From Desulfuromonadaceae bacterium (GTDB lineage Bacteria > Desulfobacterota > Desulfuromonadia > Desulfuromonadales > Desulfuromonadaceae), in contig JAMOOS010000123.1 in NCBI GenBank assembly GCA_027065245.1, positions 1-13,054 on the forward strand: a DNA stretch of 13,054 bases, read 5' to 3'. This document shows positions 1 through 6,675 of this stretch, piece after piece. The position numbers and the translations under genes are program-made. The notes under the pieces are model-generated. The model was given only the letters and a program-made list of their open reading frames with translations. It had not been told where the DNA came from and searched no databases. Each line of letters begins with the position of its first letter. The first letter of the stretch is position 1.

Positions 1-401
1 CTCGTCTTAAAGATGAGGTTGATGTGCTGCGTAAGCAACTACAACAGCACAACAAATCCAAGTCGGCCCTTGAGCAGCAATGGCAGCAGATGAAGCAGCA
101 ACTGGCCGATAAGGAGCAGCAATTAAGCACTGTCAATGAAGAACTGCGCCAGACCAAAGAACAATTTGCCCAGTTACAGAGCAAGGCGCAGGCGGTGATG
201 CAGATAGACGCCGAACGCCAGCATCTCAAAGAGGAACTGGCCACGGTTACCGATGAACTGGAGCAACTGCGCAATCACAGCAATATCCTGCTTAAAACCG
301 CCATGATTAAATGGTTTCTGGCCGGTGCCGGGGTGCTGTTTGTCGGCTGGGTGGCGGGCAAGTTTTCGCGCCGCAAAAAGCGTGGTCTGAGCAGTTTTTA
401 G
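1..401 (+). CDS. SH3-domain/coiled-coil membrane protein, C-terminal part (5' partial)
   Basis: The reading frame is open from base 3 without a stop, so the gene begins before the window; the GTG at 24 is probably internal. The visible 133 residues are a long Gln/Glu/Lys-rich heptad coiled coil, then one hydrophobic segment (about 20 residues from MIKWFLAGAGVLFVGW) and a basic cytoplasmic tail (KFSRRKKRG). This tail order, coiled coil, single membrane helix, then positive residues at the end, is that of the YgiM/TIGR04211 'SH3 domain protein' family, whose N-terminal bacterial SH3 domain would lie upstream of the window. The coiled coil would then lie in the periplasm with the tail inside. 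The family assignment is inferred from the C-terminal architecture only. The next gene starts 18 bases after the stop on the same strand, so the two may be co-transcribed. Confidence 0.7.
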   Translation, partial: RLKDEVDVLRKQLQQHNKSKSALEQQWQQMKQQLADKEQQLSTVNEELRQTKEQFAQLQSKAQAVMQIDAERQHLKEELATVTDELEQLRNHSNILLKTAMIKWFLAGAGVLFVGWVAGKFSRRKKRGLSSF

Positions 402-419
402 CTGATTGCATTGTTGCTG

Positions 420-1322
420 ATGGCGCTGTCCCCTTATCCGTCACGTTTGGTGGTACCGCACGATGCCGCTGCGGCGGCAGTGTTGCCGTTTTTGTGCCGC
501 CATTTCCCGCGGGTGGCACCGGCGCAGTGGCGGCGCCGTTTTGCCGCCGGTCTGGTAATGGATGAACACATGCGGCCGCTGGCGCCGACAGCGCCGGTGC
601 GGCCCGGCCTGGTACTCTACTACTACCGCGAGCTGGACGACGAAGTTTGTATCCCCGCCGCCGAGGAGATTATCCATCACGATGCCGACCTGCTGGTGGC
701 ATGCAAACCCCATTTTTTGCCGGTAACACCGGGTGGCCGCTTTGTAAGTGAAAACCTGCTTTTTCGTCTGCGCCAGCGTACCGGCAACCATGAGCTGGTG
801 CCGTTGCACCGTATCGACCGCCATACCGCCGGGCTGGTGCTGTTTTCCTGTCGCCGCGTTAGTCGCAGTGTGTACGCGGCGCTGTTCAGCGAGGGGCGGG
901 TGAAAAAAACCTACCTGGCGGCAGCGCTTTGTCCGCAGCCGCCGCGGCAGTGGCGCTGGGAAGTTGCCAACCGTATTGAACGGGGCGAGCCGTGGTTTCG
1001 CCGCCGCAGTTGCCGTGGTGCGGTGAACGCCCGCTCCGTCATCAGACTGGTGCAGTGCCAAGATGGCATCGGCCTGTTTGAGTTGCAGCCGATTACCGGC
1101 AAGACTCATCAGTTGCGTGTCCACATGAGCGACAGCGGCTTCCCTATCCTCAACGACCGCTATTACCCGCGCCTGCTGCCGGAACAGGCGGACGACTACG
1201 ACCGTCCGCTGCAATTGCTGGCAAAATCCCTGTCTTTCACCGATCCTGTAACTGGTAAACGGTGCTGTTTTGAGTCGCCGCGCGCGCTAACTCTGCCGAG
1301 CGGTTTGTCAGACTTTCCATGA
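420..1322 (+). CDS. RluA-family RNA pseudouridine synthase
   Basis: A 300-residue enzyme that isomerises uridine to pseudouridine in rRNA or tRNA; the target base cannot be told from sequence. Residues 20-72 look like a small S4-like RNA-binding region, followed by the catalytic domain. The motif HRIDRHTAGLVLFS (130-143) is the RluA signature HRLDxxTSGLLLFA, with D133 as the expected nucleophile; further family motifs are VACKPHFLPV (93-102) and PITGKTHQLRVHM (224-236). I chose the ATG at 420; TTG codons at 411 and 414 are possible alternatives, and no clear Shine-Dalgarno is visible for any of them. The final codons and the TGA stop lie inside copy 1 of an intergenic repeat, so the C-terminus (SDFP) may be repeat-derived. 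It converges with aguB, leaving about 117 bp between the stops. Confidence 0.88.
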   Translation: MALSPYPSRLVVPHDAAAAAVLPFLCRHFPRVAPAQWRRRFAAGLVMDEHMRPLAPTAPVRPGLVLYYYRELDDEVCIPAAEEIIHHDADLLVACKPHFLPVTPGGRFVSENLLFRLRQRTGNHELVPLHRIDRHTAGLVLFSCRRVSRSVYAALFSEGRVKKTYLAAALCPQPPRQWRWEVANRIERGEPWFRRRSCRGAVNARSVIRLVQCQDGIGLFELQPITGKTHQLRVHMSDSGFPILNDRYYPRLLPEQADDYDRPLQLLAKSLSFTDPVTGKRCCFESPRALTLPSGLSDFP

Positions 1323-1371
1323 ATCGGCGGTAAAACCGTCTGACCGGTGCGTATTTCCGCTCTGTTTCGAC
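1313..1371 (+). repeat. Intergenic repeat, copy 1 of 3
   Basis: This copy starts CTTTCCATGAATCGGCGG and continues TAAAACCGTCTGACCGG. It shares this core with copies at 8998-9061 and 9183-9247, all in the same orientation. The core GGCGGT-AAA-ACCGTC can form a 6-bp stem with one G.U pair. The 3' half (TTTCCGCTCTGTTTCGACC) is more diverged and lacks the TAAAGTC end of the other two. It overlaps the stop codon of the pseudouridine synthase gene and lies between two convergent genes, where its hairpin might help stop transcription, though there is no U-tract. The class of repeat is not recognised. Confidence 0.75.
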
Positions 1372-1439
1372 CAATAGCTGCGGTTGTTCGCCTGCAAACG
1401 AGCGAAAATCTGTGGTTGACCAGTCTTTTCGCCACCTTG

Positions 1440-2324
1440 TCAGTCGCGCCAGCGGCGTGTAAGTTCGGCGTAGGCGTCAATGCGCCGGTCGCGAAAAAAC
1501 GGCCAGATGCGGCGCACCTGTTCACTGCGGTGCAAATCTACACTGGCGTGCACAACGCATTCCTCAACGGCGGCACGCGCCAGGATTTCGCCCTGGGGAC
1601 CGGCGGCAAAGCTGTTGCCCCAGAACTCAATGCCGTCGTGTGCCGCTGCGGCGGGGGCGGCTTCAAACCCGACCCGATTGACGGCCAGCAGCGGCACGCC
1701 GTTGGCTATGGCGTGGCCACGCTGTACGGTAAGCCAGGCATCAAGTTGGCGCTGCTGTTCGGCGCTGTCATCGGCTGGATCCCAGCCGATGGCGGTGGGG
1801 TAGATGAGCAGTTGCGCCCCGGCCAGCGCCATCAGCCGCGCCGCTTCGGGGTACCACTGGTCCCAGCACACCAGCACGCCCAGTTTACCGACGCTGGTGG
1901 CAATGGGGGTAAACGTGCCGTCGCCGGGGGTGAAATAAAATTTTTCGTAGAAGCCGGGGTCGTCGGGGATATGCATTTTACGATACACCCCGGCGATACT
2001 GCCATCGCGCTCAACTACCACGGCACTGTTGTGATATACGGCGCTGCTGCGCCGCTCAAACAGGGAAATCACCAGCACTATCCGCAGCTCGGCGGCCAGA
2101 GCGCTTAAAGTGGTGACGCTGGTGCCGTCTATGGTTTCGGCCAGGGCAAAATTGGCGCAGTCCTCACTCTGGCAGAAATAGGCGCTGCCGTGCAGCTCGG
2201 CCAGTACGATGAGTTCGGCGCCGTCGGCGGCGGCGCGGCGGATGGCGGTGCAGCTGGCGGCCAGGTTGTTTGCGTGGCTGTCGCGGCAGCGGTGTTGAAT
2301 CAGAGCGCAGTTGACAGTAGTCAT
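1440..2324 (-). CDS. aguB: N-carbamoylputrescine amidase
   Basis: A 294-residue carbon-nitrogen hydrolase of the nitrilase superfamily that cleaves N-carbamoylputrescine to putrescine, CO2 and ammonia, the last step of the agmatine route. The Glu-Lys-Cys catalytic triad is visible: E43 in LIVLAELHG, K116 in VYRKMHIPDD, and C153 in GVLVCWDQWYPEAARL. The sequences FYEKFYFTPGD and IGWDPADD are typical of the plant/bacterial AguB subgroup. The start codon overlaps the aguA stop (ATGA, 4 bp), indicating translational coupling, and a G-rich Shine-Dalgarno (GGGGGA) sits about 6 bases upstream. No independent terminator with a U-tract is seen downstream; the hairpin of repeat copy 1 lies about 100 bp beyond the stop. 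The cytoplasmic location is inferred from the lack of a signal peptide. Confidence 0.93.
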   Translation of the reverse strand: MTTVNCALIQHRCRDSHANNLAASCTAIRRAAADGAELIVLAELHGSAYFCQSEDCANFALAETIDGTSVTTLSALAAELRIVLVISLFERRSSAVYHNSAVVVERDGSIAGVYRKMHIPDDPGFYEKFYFTPGDGTFTPIATSVGKLGVLVCWDQWYPEAARLMALAGAQLLIYPTAIGWDPADDSAEQQRQLDAWLTVQRGHAIANGVPLLAVNRVGFEAAPAAAAHDGIEFWGNSFAAGPQGEILARAAVEECVVHASVDLHRSEQVRRIWPFFRDRRIDAYAELTRRWRD

Positions 2325-3346
2325 GGCAATGTCCCCCGGTGCAGTTGCATGGTCAGGCAGTGTAGTGAGCCGTGCTGGCGGATAACGGTGCGGCAGTCGA
2401 TGGCGATGATCTCACGGGTGGGAAACGCCGCAGCGATAACCTCAAGCGCCGCCGCGTCGGCCGGGTCGGCGTATGTCGGTACCAGTACCGCCTGGTTGAT
2501 GACAAGAAAATTGGCGTAAGTGGCGGGTAGACGCTGGCCGTCTGCGTCGAACCTGGCCTGTGGCCACGGCAGGGGCAGCAGGTTGTATGGTCGTCCGTTG
2601 GCGCTGCGCAGGCAGCGCAGTTGCCGCTCCATGGCGCGCAGCTCCCGGTAGTGCTGGTCGCCGCTGTCGTTACAGGCGGTATAGATGATGGTGTCGTCCG
2701 GGGCAAAGCGGGCCAGAGTATCGATATGGCTGTCGGTATCGTCACCGGCTAAGTAACCGTAGTCAAGCCACAGCAGCCGCTTTATCCCCAGCCGCCTGGC
2801 CAGGTAGTCTTCTATCTGCTCTTTGTTCAGATGGGGATTGCGGTTGGGGTTGAGCAGGCAGGCGCTGGTGGTGAGTACGCTGCCGTGTCCGTCGCTGTCG
2901 ATACTGCCGCCCTCCAGTACCATGGCATGGTGTTCCAGAGGGCAGGCAAATGCCTGCTGGCGCGCCAGCTCGGCGGTGATGCTGTTGTCTCTGGCGGCGG
3001 GGAACTTGCCGCCCCAGCCGTTGAAGGTGAAGTTGTGCAGTTGCGCCTGCTCACCGTTGTAGACTGTTATGGGGCCGAAATCGCGTGCCCAGGTGTCGTC
3101 ACTGGCGCAGGCGTACAGACTGATATTGCTGCTGGCTGCTCCAGACCGGCGCAGCCGTTGCGCTACCCGTTCTACATCGTCGCTGGTGATAATCAGGCGC
3201 TGGCGGGCACCGATATGGCGTACCAGCTCAATGTACACCTGCTCAATCTCCTCCAGCATCTCGCGCCAGTCGCTGGTGCGACCGGGCCAGGTGAGCAGCA
3301 CCGCGTCCTGCTGTTCCCATTCCGCCGGCAGGCGTAGATCGTCCAT
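2321..3346 (-). CDS. aguA: Agmatine deiminase
   Basis: A 341-residue member of the peptidyl-arginine-deiminase/agmatine deiminase family that converts agmatine to N-carbamoylputrescine and ammonia. Family motifs are TWARDFGPI (D89), the EGGSID stretch (145-150), DSHIDTLARF (H207) and GSLHCLTMQ with the catalytic-position C330. I placed the start at the ATG at 3346 because GGGAG lies about 9 bases upstream and the protein then begins MDDLRLPAEW, as homologues do; an in-frame ATG 26 codons upstream (3424) would add a tail unlike the family. It is first in a two-gene operon with aguB. The region between the cytochrome terminator (3431-3460) and this start must hold its promoter; a CATAAT near 3391-3396 is a possible -10, but no convincing -35 was found. 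Confidence 0.93.
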   Translation of the reverse strand: MDDLRLPAEWEQQDAVLLTWPGRTSDWREMLEEIEQVYIELVRHIGARQRLIITSDDVERVAQRLRRSGAASSNISLYACASDDTWARDFGPITVYNGEQAQLHNFTFNGWGGKFPAARDNSITAELARQQAFACPLEHHAMVLEGGSIDSDGHGSVLTTSACLLNPNRNPHLNKEQIEDYLARRLGIKRLLWLDYGYLAGDDTDSHIDTLARFAPDDTIIYTACNDSGDQHYRELRAMERQLRCLRSANGRPYNLLPLPWPQARFDADGQRLPATYANFLVINQAVLVPTYADPADAAALEVIAAAFPTREIIAIDCRTVIRQHGSLHCLTMQLHRGTLP

Positions 3347-3430
3347 CACAGTTATCTCCCCGGAAAATAACATTGCCGCAGCCGCGACTTGTGCCGGATT
3401 ATGCCACGAAAGTGGACGGGGCAAAATAAC

Positions 3431-3460
3431 AAAAAAGCCCCGGCAGTGGTGTGCCGGGGC
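3431..3460 (-). terminator. Rho-independent terminator of the cytochrome gene
   Basis: On the minus strand a perfect 9-bp stem, GCCCCGGCA / TGCCGGGGC, with a 6-base loop is followed directly by six T residues. It lies 27 bp past the cytochrome stop codon and upstream of aguA, so the cytochrome is a single-gene transcript and aguAB needs its own promoter. Confidence 0.92.
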
Positions 3461-3487
3461 GGGTGTGCCAGCGTAAGGTAAGGGGGG

Positions 3488-3796
3488 TTATTTCTTGTGG
3501 CACTGGTTACATTTAGTCGGTGCGGCGCTGTTGCCTTTTTTCTTTTCCTGCTTGTGGCAGGCCAGGCATTTGGCGTGGCCTTGCTTTTTGTTTTCGATGG
3601 CGATCTTTTCTTGTTTGTCGCCATCGTGGCAGGCGGCGCAACCAAGTTTTTCGCCGTGGGCTTTGTGGTTGAAGGTGATAGTGCCCTTGCCGGTGTAGGT
3701 GACTACATCCTGTGCCGTGGCGGCCATTACGCTGATGGCCGTTACGCTGCTGAGCAGTACGATAAGCAAGGTTACGATAATTTTACTGGTTTTCAT
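3488..3796 (-). CDS. PpcA-like periplasmic triheme cytochrome c7
   Basis: A 102-residue precursor with a Sec signal peptide (positively charged MKTSK, hydrophobic 6-24, likely cleavage near VMAATA). The mature part has three CXXCH haem sites: CAACH 53-57, CLACH 77-81 and CNQCH 96-100. The protein has exactly six histidines: three in the haem motifs plus H44, H47 (FNHKAHG) and H74 (GHAKC). That is the number and spacing needed for bis-histidine coordination of three haems in the PpcA/cytochrome c7 fold. Cytochromes of this kind carry electrons across the periplasm in metal- and sulfur-reducing Desulfuromonadales. The ribosome binding site AGGAGA lies 8 bases before the ATG. It is monocistronic by its downstream terminator and divergent from the HTH-membrane protein gene. 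A perfect FNR-type palindrome sits just upstream of the ribosome binding site. Which PpcA paralogue it matches cannot be told. Confidence 0.95.
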   Translation of the reverse strand: MKTSKIIVTLLIVLLSSVTAISVMAATAQDVVTYTGKGTITFNHKAHGEKLGCAACHDGDKQEKIAIENKKQGHAKCLACHKQEKKKGNSAAPTKCNQCHKK

Positions 3797-3813
3797 GATT
3801 GCTTCTCCTTTGT

Positions 3814-3827
3814 TTGATGGTGATCAA
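3814..3827. promoter_or_regulatory. Perfect FNR/CRP-type palindrome
   Basis: TTGATGGTGATCAA matches the FNR consensus TTGAT-N4-ATCAA at every position. It lies directly upstream of the Shine-Dalgarno of the cytochrome gene, centred about 24 bases before its ATG. In that position a bound regulator would more likely block than activate the cytochrome, unless it serves the divergent gene starting at 4014. No clear -10/-35 pair was found for either gene, so direction of control is open. Confidence 0.55.
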
Positions 3828-3895
3828 ATTGTTTTGCGCTGTGTTGAGTCTTTTTTAGCCCGCCATCCGGCAAAAAACATTAGATATCGGGGCGC

Positions 3896-3913
3896 ATGTC
3901 GATAGATGTCGAT
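3896..3913. promoter_or_regulatory. Tandem 8-bp direct repeat, possible operator
   Basis: ATGTCGAT occurs twice with a 2-base gap (10-bp period, one helical turn) in the 217-bp divergent region between the cytochrome and the HTH-membrane protein genes. A matching inverted ATATCG lies at 3884-3889 against CGATAT at 3911-3916. The phasing suggests a protein-binding site; the HTH protein encoded next door is one candidate ligand, but this is inference. Confidence 0.3.
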
Positions 3914-4013
3914 ATGAATTTCAATAATTACAGCCTGTTATGTGGCTGGTGGCTAGGAGCGAAAAATGCGCTTTTGTTGCTCTTTGACGCTAAAACTGTT
4001 AGGGTGACGAGCC

Positions 4014-4922
4014 ATGCAGAGGGATAAGGATGTCATAACCGAGGCGACATTGCGTCTCGACGCTGCCGCCATAAAGCGGATTCGCGAACAGCAGGAGTTG
4101 ACGCAACTGTATGTCGCTCGCATGGTCGGCGTGACCACCGATACCATCTCGCGCTGGGAGAATAAACAGTTTCCAACGGTAAAGCGCGGTAATGCCGAAC
4201 GGCTGGCGGCGGCGCTGGAGGTGGAGCTGGAGGAGATTCTTCCGCGTGAGGCTGGCGCGGCGTCGGCGCAGGATGTACCGCGTCAGCGTCGTTGCTACTG
4301 GTTGCTGCTGGCTGCTGCCACGGTGGCGGTGATATTGCTGGTGCTGTTTGGTGTGCGTCAGCGTCGGCAGGTGCAGGCGCAGCGGGTATTGCCCAGTTAT
4401 GCCAGTGCTGGCGCGGTTATTCCGGTGCAGTTGCGCATCAGTGGCAGTGACCATGGTGTGGTTCGGGAGAAATTACCCGTCGGCTGGCACTTTGTCGCCG
4501 CTGTACCACCGCCTGCCAGCGTAGACGAGCGCAGCGGGGTGCTGCGCTGGATTATCCACAGCAGCGGCAACATGGCGCAGATCGTCTACCTGGCCAAGGT
4601 AGCTGATGATGCGCAGCGCAACGCCATGGCCTGTTTCAGCGGAGAGGTTACCGCCCGCAACGGCAACGAGCGGATGCGTACCGAGCTGATAGGTGCCGAG
4701 TGCCTGGTTATCGATCATATCAACTGGGCCGATTTGAACGGTGACTGTGTTGTCGACGATGACGAGATGCTCGATGCTTCGTATATCAGCGAGAACGCTC
4801 CCGATCTGCCCCTTGACCTCGATAGTGTTGAACAGTTGTGGATCGAGGATCACTATTACTGGGATGATAGTGGCGGTTGTTTCAAACCGGGCATCAAGCC
4901 GTCGGCAGCGCCGGAAAAATGA
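4014..4922 (+). CDS. HTH-transmembrane protein with exported dockerin/EF-hand-like domain
   Basis: A 302-residue protein of unrecognised function. Residues 15-76 are an XRE/Cro-type helix-turn-helix: LTQLYVARMVGVTTDTISRW is a textbook recognition unit. A basic linker leads to one membrane helix (about 94-114, YWLLLAAATVAVILLVLFGV) followed by RQRR. Residues 126-212 resemble an Ig-like extracytoplasmic module, with LPSYASAGAVIPVQLRI and VREKLPVGWHF, as in secreted proteins carrying an 'ExLPxGW' motif. Residues 236-258 contain DLNGDCVVDDDE, which fits an EF-hand/dockerin calcium loop (D240, N242, D244, V246, D248, E251). The topology matches RodZ (HTH inside, beta-domain outside), but the outer domain differs. 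The DNA-binding part would be inside and the calcium loop outside. The start ATG has only a weak upstream AGGGTG. It is divergent from the PpcA-like cytochrome gene. A regulator that senses something outside the cell, or a structural anchor, are both possible. Confidence 0.85.
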   Translation: MQRDKDVITEATLRLDAAAIKRIREQQELTQLYVARMVGVTTDTISRWENKQFPTVKRGNAERLAAALEVELEEILPREAGAASAQDVPRQRRCYWLLLAAATVAVILLVLFGVRQRRQVQAQRVLPSYASAGAVIPVQLRISGSDHGVVREKLPVGWHFVAAVPPPASVDERSGVLRWIIHSSGNMAQIVYLAKVADDAQRNAMACFSGEVTARNGNERMRTELIGAECLVIDHINWADLNGDCVVDDDEMLDASYISENAPDLPLDLDSVEQLWIEDHYYWDDSGGCFKPGIKPSAAPEK

Positions 4923-4957
4923 TGTTTTTAATTGAATACAACTGTGGTTTTTTCATC

Positions 4958-4986
4958 TGTGCAATAGCGGCGGATTGTTCTATACT
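4958..4986 (+). promoter_or_regulatory. Possible sigma70-type promoter for the polyprenyl synthase gene
   Basis: TATACT at 4981-4986 matches the -10 consensus at five of six bases. The hexamer 17 bases upstream (TGTGCA, 4958-4963) matches the -35 consensus at only three. It lies in the 147-bp gap before the synthase gene and is the best candidate there. Confidence 0.35.
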
Positions 4987-5069
4987 GCCGCACGGATTGA
5001 GAACTGGCTGACGGTGGCCGGTTGCAGGCTCGATCTATCTAATTTTACTCATATCTATCTGGTTTACTC

Positions 5070-6038
5070 ATGGAACGTGTACTTAAACTGCTGGAAAACG
5101 AGCTGTCCCTGGTTGAGAACCAATTCAGGCACGATCTTGATTCCGAGGTGTTGTTGATTCGCAAGGTGGGGGAATATGTTCTCGCCAGTGGTGGTAAGCG
5201 GATGCGCCCCATGCTGGTGCTGCTGGCGGCGCGTCTGGGCGGTTACAGCGGGGATAAGCATATCGGCGTTGCCAGTGTGGTGGAGTTTATCCATACCGCT
5301 ACCCTGCTGCATGACGATGTGGTGGACAGTGCCAGCCTGCGACGCGGCGAGAAGTCCGCCAATACCGTGTGGGGCAATGAAGCGTCGGTGCTGGTGGGAG
5401 ATTTTCTGTTTTCCAAGTCATTTTCTCTCATGGTACGTACCGGCAGTCTGGCCATATTGCAGGCCCTTTCCGATGCCACCACTATTATGGCCGAAGGGGA
5501 GGTGCTGCAGCTTATCAGTACCTGCGATCTTGACCTGAGTGAAGAGCGTTACATGCAGGTGGTGCGCGACAAGACCGCGGTGCTGATTGCCGCTGCATGC
5601 CGCTGCGGCGCCATCTTGAGCGGCATGGATGAGACTCGGCAGCAGGCTCTTAACGATTTCGGCATGGAGTTGGGCATCGCCTTCCAGTTTATGGATGACG
5701 CCCTGGACTATGTCGCCGATCAGGAAGAGTTCGGCAAGCAGTGCGGACACGATCTGGAAGAGGGCAAAATGACGCTACCGCTCATTGAGGCGCTGCGCCA
5801 TTGCAGCAGTGCAGAACGGGAGCAGGTGGCGGAAATTGTCGACAAGGAGGAACTCAGCAGTGATGATCTGGCCTTGGTAACTGCTCTGATTCACCGCTAC
5901 GACGGTATTGGCTATACCCGCCGCCGTGCTCAGGAACTGGTGGAGAGGGCCAAGAGTCATCTGGCCGTTTTTTCCGCTTCAGATGCTAAGGACGCGCTGG
6001 AAATTCTGGCCGACTACGTGGTGACGCGCAATAAATAA
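5070..6038 (+). CDS. ispB: Polyprenyl diphosphate synthase, octaprenyl/solanesyl type
   Basis: A 322-residue trans-isoprenyl diphosphate synthase that adds isopentenyl diphosphate units to an allylic primer, making the side chain of respiratory quinones. Visible motifs are GGKRMRP (41-47, substrate diphosphate binding), the first Asp-rich motif LLHDDVVD (D82, D83, D86), GEVLQL (143-148), and the second Asp-rich motif FMDDALDY (D209, D210, D213) followed by GHDLEEGKMTLPLI. Length and motif spacing match IspB and its relatives; the exact chain length cannot be read from sequence. The start ATG has no obvious Shine-Dalgarno (it follows CTGGTTTACTC), but the protein begins as homologues do. It is a single gene, bounded by a hairpin terminator at 6079-6111. 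Confidence 0.92.
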   Translation: MERVLKLLENELSLVENQFRHDLDSEVLLIRKVGEYVLASGGKRMRPMLVLLAARLGGYSGDKHIGVASVVEFIHTATLLHDDVVDSASLRRGEKSANTVWGNEASVLVGDFLFSKSFSLMVRTGSLAILQALSDATTIMAEGEVLQLISTCDLDLSEERYMQVVRDKTAVLIAAACRCGAILSGMDETRQQALNDFGMELGIAFQFMDDALDYVADQEEFGKQCGHDLEEGKMTLPLIEALRHCSSAEREQVAEIVDKEELSSDDLALVTALIHRYDGIGYTRRRAQELVERAKSHLAVFSASDAKDALEILADYVVTRNK

Positions 6039-6078
6039 CCAATAACCGCTATGCGAAATAACTGCCGCGATTGCGTTA

Positions 6079-6115
6079 AATGCCCTTGTTTTTGCAAAAG
6101 ACAGGGGCATTGTTG
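6079..6115 (+). terminator. Probable terminator after ispB
   Basis: The arms AATGCCCTTGTTTTT (6079-6093) and AAAGACAGGGGCATT (6097-6111) pair over 15 positions with two G.U pairs and a 3-base loop. The following TGTTGTCTGT is only moderately T-rich, so termination may be partial. It starts 40 bp after the ispB stop. Confidence 0.6.
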
Positions 6116-6264
6116 TCTGTATCAGTGCTCTAACGCCGCGTCCTATGGGCCTTAACTCACGCTTTGCTTAAATTGGAATGTTATCTGCATATAGGAAGGA
6201 CAGGAAAAAAGCAGTGTCTTTTAATGTGTGGATAGCCTAACCAGAGGATATGTGAGTTGTGCCC

Positions 6265-6599
6265 ATGAGTACAGAAGAAGAGCTTGTACACAAAAGCAGT
6301 TTTGAGTTTCTGGATTCCTGTTACGATATTTGTATCTACAGGCGCAGTTCATCCAATTATATCGCTAAAACAGATTTCAGCGACGACGACACCATTATCA
6401 ACGATGGTGACGATATGCTCGAATTGCTGGAAAAACACCGTCGTTTATTGCCCCTTGCCATTATCTCCCGCCAGATGCGCTCGTGCAAGCGCAGTTGATG
6501 TTCTCCGGCGACAGGCTCCTAGAAATATGGTTCACACCGGATACGCTGAGGCAGCCTCCATTCGTGTTGTGTAGCTGTACATCAGAAAGATGCAGATAG
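6265..6599 (+). pseudogene. Small unrecognised gene, apparently frameshifted
   Basis: The first frame gives a 77-residue acidic ORF from the ATG at 6265 to a TGA at 6496-6498 (MSTEEELVHKSSFEF...MLELLEKHRRLLPLAII). A GTG at 6259 is an alternative start and is better placed relative to GAGGA at 6244-6248. Near the end, the -1 frame becomes protein-like and reads LVQAQLMFSGDRLLEIWFTP and on to FVLCSCTSERCR, with a TAG at 6597-6599. That reading continues the style of the first frame, whose own tail (RQMRSCKRS) looks like shifted coding. The loss of one base near 6478-6482 would account for it and restore a protein of about 112 residues. No canonical slippery heptamer is visible, so a mutation or sequencing error is more likely than programmed frameshifting. 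Function is unknown; there is no signal peptide or membrane segment. Confidence 0.5.
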
Positions 6600-6611
6600 T
6601 AGAAAGTATAA

Positions 6612-6651
6612 AAAGAATCCCGCTGAGCTATTTTGCACAGCGGGATTCTTT
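6612..6651. terminator. Bidirectional terminator between convergent genes
   Basis: A perfect 14-bp inverted repeat, AAAGAATCCCGCTG (6612-6625) and CAGCGGGATTCTTT (6638-6651), with a 12-base loop. T-rich sequence follows on the plus strand (TTCTTTCTGTTTGTT), and the complement of the A-rich AGAAAGTATAAAAAG follows on the minus strand. It can serve both the small plus-strand gene and the C39-like protein gene that ends at 6676. Confidence 0.85.
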
Positions 6652-6675
6652 CTGTTTGTTGCCGTGTATGTTGTG

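Noticed and set aside
441..1214. A 257-codon open frame on the minus strand opposite the pseudouridine synthase
   Set aside because: Its composition (Arg/Gln/His-rich) is that of a shadow frame, and the plus-strand gene has clear family motifs.
1347..2108. A 253-codon open frame on the plus strand opposite aguB
   Set aside because: It is antisense to a gene with intact catalytic residues, is Gly/Ala/Val-rich with no domain pattern, and arises from the GC-biased third positions of aguB.
2831..3337. A 168-codon plus-strand frame opposite aguA
   Set aside because: It is a shadow of aguA, whose active-site motifs are all present on the other strand.
3386..3402. TGGCATAATCCGGCAC (minus strand) as a sigma54-type -24/-12 promoter for aguA
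   Set aside because: The TGGC part fits the -24 element, but the -12 position lacks TTGC at the required spacing.
3836..3880. T-run and G/C-rich segment upstream of the cytochrome gene as a terminator
   Set aside because: Only a 3-bp stem (GCC/GGC) can be formed next to the T-run.
6430..6480. Programmed -1 frameshift site in the small gene
   Set aside because: No X-XXY-YYZ heptamer in the right phase is present; a plain deletion is simpler.
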